The translations under genes and the position numbers were made by a program. Positions 57,807 through 64,000 of a stretch of DNA of 64,000 nt are shown one piece after another (within the stretch, counting starts at the first letter, position 1; the number at the start of each line of letters is the position of its first letter). Below the pieces are notes generated by a model. It worked only from the letters and a program-made list of their open reading frames with translations. It searched no databases and was not told where the DNA came from. The DNA is taken from assembly GCA_963693085.1 (NCBI GenBank), contig OY856409.1, positions 503,162,303 to 503,226,302 of the forward strand, given 5' to 3'. This DNA is from Alisma plantago-aquatica (Eukaryota; Streptophyta; Magnoliopsida; Alismatales; Alismataceae).

Positions 57807-60800
57807 TGTTACAATCCCAATTTTTGGGTTCTTTTGGTGAGAAATGTAATTCATCTTAATAAAGATATATGAACAAATAATGGTGTGATTTGATTTGAAT
57901 GAATGAATTTTGTTTATAATAGCCCTTTTGGTTGCTTTGTGGGCTTTATTGGCTATTGGGCCTAAAAACAAGGAAAAGAAAAAGGAAATTCAATTATTAA
58001 ATGAATAATTAAGAAAAGGAGAAGAGAAAGAGGTAGAAGCCTCTAGAAGGTTAAGAGGTAGGCTCCCAAAAGTAAATTTCGTGCCTTCAGATTTCTTGTG
58101 GACCAAGGATTTCAAAATACCAAGATAATGGCAAAAGAAAGAGGAAATACCAAATAAATTGGTTTTATTAAAGAATAACTTGCTTATGAAGGAAATACCC
58201 TCTTCCTTTGGAATTTAGGTTTCAAATTTAATATACGAGTAGATAATGCCAAGACAGAGTTTTCTTTAAAATTTGAATGGAAAATATTAAACGAGGAGAG
58301 AGAAAATATGTGTCTTTATACATAATATGTGCTTTATAAGTCATTAACTTGCAAATAAAGAAAAGTGTTTATTCCTTTTGATTTTTGACTTCAAACTTGG
58401 AATATAAGTAGATTAAGTCTTTGTAGACTTTACGTTTAAATTTGGTATTAATTGGATGAGTGGTTTGGGAGATATGAATTTTACAAAAATATCTAATGTG
58501 TAGACAATATATGAGGAAAATGTTATATGTCACAATTTCTTTAAATAAAGAATCATTTTCTTTTGTATCGTGAGCAATCTACACCGTTGATCCCCAATCT
58601 AATAATGGATGCTTGTCATCTAATTTGAGAAGGACTGAGAATAGGGGGAGTCCTGCTCGATCTGGATTCTCCCTCGATACGGTTGATGTACGATGATGGA
58701 AAGGGTCCCGATGTATTTGGGATAGGATTCCGCACCATCTAATCCTAAGTTTGATGGCCTTTGGACATGTAACTGAAAATCCCCAAATCTCCAGACACTC
58801 TCCAGCCACCTCTTGGCCACATTCTATATAGGGGGATAGTTCCCTTCTTCGAGTTGGCTAAATTCCTCACGGTGTCCCGCAACATCGAAGAAAGCCTCCC
58901 CTACGAGCAATTTGATCTAAAATCCCCTCTTCTTCCTTGGTTTCCCTTCCATGGCCGACGATGCATAGCCTGGCCTATCTCCCTATTCGTTGCTCATCTA
59001 GATAAATTGATTCCACCGTTGAGTTTGGCAGAGGCTTGTGAAGGGCAACACATTGGTTGATGGCTCTCCGGCATACTGATGCCCCGAGTCAACAGCTGGG
59101 TTGACCATCGCATGATTTGCACACGCGAACAGGAGATCGCCCGGAGGTAGAAGATGAGTAAGGGGGAAATTACCTCCTTACCCCGAGGCACGCATGACCC
59201 TTAAGTCAGATGCACAAGGATAAAGCCGTAATATGATCCCTTACTCGTGGGCAACAAAATACTGACGTGGCCTCTTTCTATTGGCCAAAGGGAATTTACT
59301 TTGTGAAATGCATAGTTAATTAATGGTAGCTCAGATTAATACAAGTAATATATGAATCTTGCTTAGAAAAACATGAGGAATATATTAAAAATATATTTGA
59401 AGCCTAAATCTGTTCACAATTCGAAAACTATATAAAGTTGTCAACTTTAATGCATTTATGATTAAGAAACCCTAATATTGATGTAAATGAGATTGAGAAA
59501 GGAATTATGGGTGTTTTAAGTTGATATTAACATGTTGTTAATAAAAAGGACAAGTTAGGCCTAAAAAGATAATCTTTATGCATAACTGGCTTAAGTTAGG
59601 GTTCCATGTACATGAATATGCTTTAATGGGCCTAGAAACCCTAGTTTTGGTAATTATGACTTTTAATGGTCTTGAGTATGAAAATCCATGAATAAGACAG
59701 AGATATGATGATTCTAAGATAATATGAGAATGAAAGATTCTAATTGTGGATAAATACCCTTAATTTGGTAATTAGGGTTTCATAGTGTATAAAAGTGGAA
59801 TTTATGTGAATTTAGGGTTTGCTAACCTAGAAGATGTGAAACATAGTAATTAGGGTTCCTTTGAGTATTGAACTATAATTCTTTATTGAGTTGTCTATTC
59901 AAAAGAACTCGAACATGATAATTGGGCTTAATGATCTTGACATAACCTAAAAGGATAAAGATGGTAGTTTCAGTGTAAAGGAGACACATTAGACTTAATT
60001 GATATTCAATTATGCCTATGATGTTGAAATTAGGGTTTGTGGACCAAAAGAGCATTAAAAGTAATACATGAATTATGGAGGCTAAAACCCTAATAAAACC
60101 CTAAAGTTGGCCTAGAAATCCTAAGGTGGAATCCAAGTCAATCTTGAGAACATTTTGGATAAAACAATGACACATGGGTGTTATGCATTAATTTCTGGAT
60201 ATTGTTGATTGATTGATTGATTGTTCTTGCTTGGACCTCAAGTTACTCTGGATCAGGTATGTGGTTATTTATGATTAATCATTCTAGTTTCACGGATTTT
60301 TCTCGAAGGATTGATCAAATTGAATTCAACCTAAACTGTTGGATGTTCATTTATGCAATCCTTTAATGTCACTATGATTATCACAAGTAATTATAAATGT
60401 GCATTCTCGCACCTACATGCCACCCTGATGTATGATGCATGACCAAGCCCTAGAGGGAAGGTCAATTAGGTCAAGCCCATGAGGGAAGGCCATTGGGCAC
60501 CATGAGAGGTGACCCCAGGCACCAAGCTCAGGATGGAGAAGGTCGCCTTATGTTTCTTGCATGACCAATGGGTACCATGAGAGGTGACCCCAGGCACCAA
60601 GCTCAGGATGGAGAAGGTGGCCGTATGTTTCTTGCATGACCAATGGGCACCATGAGAGGTGACCCCAGGCACCAAGCTCAGGATGGAGAAGGTGGCCTTA
60701 TGTTTCTTGCATGACCAATGGGCACCATGAGAGGTGACCCCAGGCACCAAGTTCAGGATGGAGAAGGTGGCCTTGTGTTTCTTGCAAAGGAAAAACCCTA

Positions 60801-61273
60801 GAGAGGGTATTCCAGGGTTAGGGAAAACGTAGTGGAGAATGTCACATTGAAAACATAATTTGGATTGTTAAATAACTTAACTGTGATATTTAGGTTGTTA
60901 GCAATATTTGTGAAATTTTGGTTGTCCCAACAGACCGACATATTCATTTATGCTGACCGAAATTTTGTTTGTCGGCATTTTAGGTACAATATGAAAAGGA
61001 CAAATAGTAAAGTGATACATTGTGAATATATGAGTTAAAGGACAAGGAGGATTAGTTAGAATAGACTCCAATTGTGGATAGAAGTCTAGAATTCCAAGTT
61101 TTTAAAAAAGGTATGCAAAATTTTATTTTATTCTTGCTTTTCAATATAGTTTTGGTAGAATTTAGTAATTATTATTGATTATTTGTCGAACCATTGATCC
61201 AGAAAATTGGGATAAAAACTCTGACCTTTTGGTCTCCCATAATTGGGGGTTACCGGGAGGCGGGGTCGTTACA
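57807..61273 (+). repeat. Solo LTR, Del/Tekay-like (3467 bp)
   Basis: It starts TGTTACAATCCC and ends GGGGTCGTTACA, typical chromovirus LTR ends, and is flanked by GAGAA on both sides (57802-57806, 61274-61278). A TATA-like CTATATAGGGGG lies at about 58826. No protein-like frame is present. A perfect 5-bp duplication with no second LTR or interior between the flanks indicates a solo LTR left by LTR-LTR recombination. An alternative is a 3' LTR preceded by the purine tract AAGAGAGAGAA, but the matching right flank argues against that. Confidence 0.75.
60491..60787 (+). repeat. 75-bp minisatellite, four copies
   Basis: Units start at 60491, 60566, 60641 and 60716, each with CACCATGAGAGGTGACCCC and GGATGGAGAAGGT blocks and only a few differences. 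Because 75 is a multiple of three, one minus-strand frame stays open (94 codons), but it looks like no protein. It lies in the downstream, transcribed part of the solo LTR. Confidence 0.92.
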
Positions 61274-61439
61274 GAGAAGGAGTGATCATAGGGTTTCTCT
61301 ACCCTTGGTGAGACCCAAAGTGAAGCTCGATGCTCTCTGAACCTACTCCTAGTGGCCAAAGATCCATTGAAGCAAATATTTCTAAGAAAATACAAAGAAT
61401 CAAGTCAAAGTGTTGATCCAGAACCCAGAATGACTATAG

Positions 61440-61830
61440 TGAGCACAAAACGGCCGTGCTAGGTCACTTGAAAATCAATAGAGTTATCCTCAATTGAAGC
61501 TAGAATCACCACAGTCGTGCCACACAGAACGACTGTGGTGAACTGACCCAGAATGGTCGTGCCACCCAGTAAGGCTATACTACAACAGAGGCAGAACGAC
61601 CATGGAGTAGAGAATGGCCTGAGCATTTTAGCCACCACAGTTGTGGTGACGACCACGGTCGTGCTACCCTTACCCCACCACGGTCGTGGTGACCACCATG
61701 GCCATGCCACCTTCAATACAAAAGTGACCCTCAACCTGTAATTTTCACATTTTAATTCACACGACCATTCTACCCCACCACGACTGTGCTCACCCCTACC
61801 CACCACGGCCGTGGTGATCCACCACAGCCA
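61440..61830 (+). repeat. Cluster of CCACGGTCGTGG palindromes in element D U3
   Basis: About twelve variants (ACCACGGTCGTGGT, CCACAGTCGTG, CACGACTGTG, CCACGGCCGTGG) occur in under 400 bp, ending about 80 bp before the TATA box. They keep both strands partly open as ORFs (61459-61806 minus), which are not genes. Confidence 0.8.
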
Positions 61831-61907
61831 TGCTACTCACAAAGCCTAGCTACTTTTGCACTGTTTTTCCCATACAACCCCTACTTGACCTAGTGCTTCC
61901 CCCGCAC

Positions 61908-61918
61908 CTATATATACC
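61908..61918 (+). promoter_or_regulatory. TATA box of element D LTR
   Basis: CTATATATACC directly after the palindrome cluster, within a C-rich context typical of plant core promoters. Confidence 0.65.
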
Positions 61919-63453
61919 TAGGTGGCAGCTCCAACACGAGGTGAGTTACCTTCCACCACCTCCTAGCTCCCCATTTTCTCCCCTTAGGCATTCCACTCCA
62001 TTTCCACCTCCATTCTACTCCATTTCACCATTTCCATCACCAAAACACTAGTTTATCCTAGTTTCTACCCATAATCCCATTCATTCCACACCCTTGCACA
62101 TTGGAGGAGAGAGGAGGACATCTTACAGTAGCTGGAGAGGAGGATTGCTCCATCTACACCAAACTCCATGGATTCTTCCACCTCTTACTCCTTTCTTTTT
62201 GTAATTTCCATTTCCATTTCTATAAGTAGCTAGTTTGGGGTGTAAAATGTTACTTTGATACCATGTTGGGGGGAAAATGACATGTAAACTTTTTAATTCC
62301 ATTTTCAAATGATTATGTTCTATTTTCATCTTATTCTACATGAATTGCTTGTTGGTTTGTGTGTAAAATCACCTAGGAATTTAGGGAAATTGCTTAAATG
62401 TGTGAATTTTGGGATTTGCCCCTAGGTCCAATTCTTGGATCCCTAGGCTCCCTCCCATATTCCTACATCCTAATCAATATCCCTAAGCCTAAGTGACAGA
62501 TCGAAGTAGCTAGTTTACGTGATTCTAGTGCAATTAGAATGGCGCCTTCTCAAGGCTAGAATGTGGGGGAATTGGGGTCCAAAACCCTAATTTCACCTCC
62601 CCATTACTACCCTCGGACCCTAATTGCCCTAGGAATGTCTAATATATAAACCTAGACTTGACTAGACTCTAATTGAATTGAACCTAATCCCTAACCCAAT
62701 TGAGCCTCACAAAGGTAGTAGGGAGTGTTAGGGACTAGTTCCAATATACACAAACTAGCTTAGGATAATTCATTAGACTCTACTTGTTGTTTGGTTTGGA
62801 TAATCTAAATGGAATCATAATGTTCATATGTCACCCCCCAACTTGGGTGATAAATTCATCCCCTAAATAGCCCACATCTTCCTTAATATCTTTAAAACCC
62901 TAGTTTTCATCTTGCTTAGCTAGTGTTAGCTTAGTTGGCTCTTTTCTTACTTAGATATGTACTTGCCCTATTTTTTCCTTGCCCTTGCTAGTTTAGATAT
63001 TTACTTGCTCTTGTGCCTTTATCTTGATTTCCTTAGTGTAAATTGCCTTTTCATACCTAGCTTTGTCTTTTTTTGCTTAAATAGTCTTAATCTAGTCTAG
63101 GGTTAACTTAGGTTTTATTCTTGCTTTCCTTTCTTTCTTGCTTAACTTAGTTTAACAATCAACGCACCTTTAAACCCTTAACCCTAGTCTCCGTAGTAGG
63201 AAACTAACCAAACTAACCTAGCTCTAGTGCCCCCTTTTCTCCCTATGGATCAACCCTATACTTGCCACCCTCATATACTACGACACGACCCCATGCTTGT
63301 ACGATAGTGTTTTGATGTAGGTGTGCTGAAGTCTAGGTCCTTATAAATTTCGAAAGTTTAATCCATCGTGTACTTCTATCAGCGGGTTTTCATCTATTCA
63401 AAATCTCAATTGAGTAGTGTGTAACACCATTGGTGGGAGTGTACCAAGATTTC

Positions 63454-63471
63454 TGGTGCCATTGTCGGGGA
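63454..63471 (+). promoter_or_regulatory. Primer-binding site of element D
   Basis: TGGTGCCATTGTCGGGGA, three mismatches from the Athila/Tat site TGGCGCCGTTGCCGGGGA, seven bases inside the LTR end. It sets the strand and lineage of D. Confidence 0.85.
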
Positions 63472-63644
63472 GAAAGGCACACGACCTAGCTAGTTAGTTT
63501 TTCTTTGACTTTTACTACTACCCTCATCATTATTATTCTCTATTCATTATTCTTTGCATTCTTTGTGTATAATGGTTTACTAATTTGTTTTCTTTTGTTT
63601 GGTTGTTCTTTGTGCATGCGACAAGCAATTCGGGAGGAAACAAG
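63472..63644 (+). other. Element D leader
   Basis: About 170 bp of T-rich leader between primer site and gag. The 107-codon ORF starting at 63505 runs in another frame than gag and is not a gene. Confidence 0.5.
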
Positions 63645-64000
63645 ATGGAAGGCCAAAATGCACCCCACAAGCCACTTTAAGACTACTTCATGCCTAGCAA
63701 CTACAAATCGCCAATTGCTAACAGGGTTGATCAAATGCCAGGGGAGCAATTATCTATTCCTCCAGGTCTTTTTGGGCTCCTTCCCATCTTTTATGGCTCA
63801 GAGAGTGAGTACCCCTACAAGCACTTAGACTCCTTTCTTGAAGTATGCTCCACCTTTAGGTAACCGATGACTACTGATGATACAATCTGATTGACCTTGT
63901 TCTATTTCTCCCTCAAAGATAGAGCCAAATATTAGTATGACTCAAGAAGGGACATCATGAATTGGGAAACAAGAAAGAATGCCTTCTTGAGACAATTCTA
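63645..64000 (+). pseudogene. Element D Gag start, cut by the window end
   Basis: The frame from ATG 63645 reads MEGQNAPHKPL, stop, DYFMPSNYKSPIANRVDQM, then FGLLPIFYGSESEYPYKHLD and SFLEVCSTFR, stop, and FYFSLKDRAKY near 63905. These match the Athila Gag N-terminus: LLPKFHGL-ENPYKHL-EF-VCST and PFSLKD-AK-W. At least three in-frame stops make it non-functional. The remainder lies right of the window. Confidence 0.78.

Larger units (their letters stand above)
61279..63446 (+). repeat. Element D 5' LTR (left boundary uncertain)
   Basis: It ends GAGTGTACCA just before an Athila-type primer site. U3 carries ACCACGGTCGTGGT-type palindromes (61440-61830), and a TATA box lies at 61908. R/U5 is about 1.5 kb of C/T-rich then A/T-rich sequence without genes. 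The left end is not resolvable; the solo LTR may sit within it. Confidence 0.6.

Noticed and set aside
60466..60750. 94-codon minus-strand ORF with repeated peptide
   Set aside because: Consequence of a 75-bp tandem repeat without stops in one frame; no protein features.
60491..60787. CRISPR-like array
   Set aside because: Direct tandem repeats without unique spacers, in a plant LTR.
61459..61806. 115-codon minus-strand ORF
   Set aside because: Made of repeated palindromes (low-complexity Thr/Val/Trp-rich) in the U3 of element D.

Overview
This window is plant nuclear DNA, almost certainly from a flowering plant, and is intergenic heterochromatin-like sequence built from nested transposable elements. 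Every coding stretch I can identify belongs to a plant retrotransposon (Copia, Athila/Tat-like Gypsy, L1-type LINE, chromovirus-like non-autonomous LTR elements) or to a plant transposon accessory protein. I see no host gene, tRNA, rRNA or CRISPR array. Only the Copia gag at 107-961 (284 aa) and the 342-codon core of the LINE reverse transcriptase are long open frames; nearly everything else is broken by stops and frameshifts.

Layout. 1-5574: 3' part of a Copia element with an intact gag, an eroded pol and a 2.24-kb 3' LTR. 5575-12360: minus-strand relics of a plant-transposon protein (conserved N-terminal domain, Ulp1-like C-terminus) and a promoter-like stretch. 12370-32880: Athila/Tat-like Gypsy element A on the minus strand, interrupted in its integrase by a full-length-looking LINE (12963-18435) and in its gag by a second, pol-less Athila-like element B (21978-29189). 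32890-35345: relic of a plus-strand Athila-like element C, apparently the sequence into which A inserted. 35346-36864: LTR-like DNA with a TATA box.

36865-54521 is the most striking part: a head-to-tail array of four long LTRs and three identical-length (1932 bp) non-coding internal regions, with a period of 5408 bp over the central copies. One single 5-bp target duplication (AACAT) flanks the whole array. The outer LTR parts are one sequence subtype and everything inside is another, so the array looks like a recombination product, possibly a multimeric circle that entered a pre-existing element through its LTR.

54527-57806 holds an old Gypsy RT fragment, microsatellites and an internal fragment related to the array element. 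57807-61273 is a 3.47-kb solo LTR with target duplication GAGAA and a 75-bp minisatellite. 61279-64000 is the LTR, primer-binding site and broken gag start of plus-strand Athila-like element D, which runs off the window.

How the parts work together: these are layers of insertion rather than pathways. The inferred order is C, then A into C, then B and the LINE into A; the array and the solo LTR are separate events. Three non-autonomous types (gag-only Copia, gag-protease Gypsy B, non-coding array element) would each depend on enzymes from elsewhere. A recurring feature is that the LTRs of unrelated families carry clusters of short CG-containing palindromes, mostly just upstream of the TATA box.
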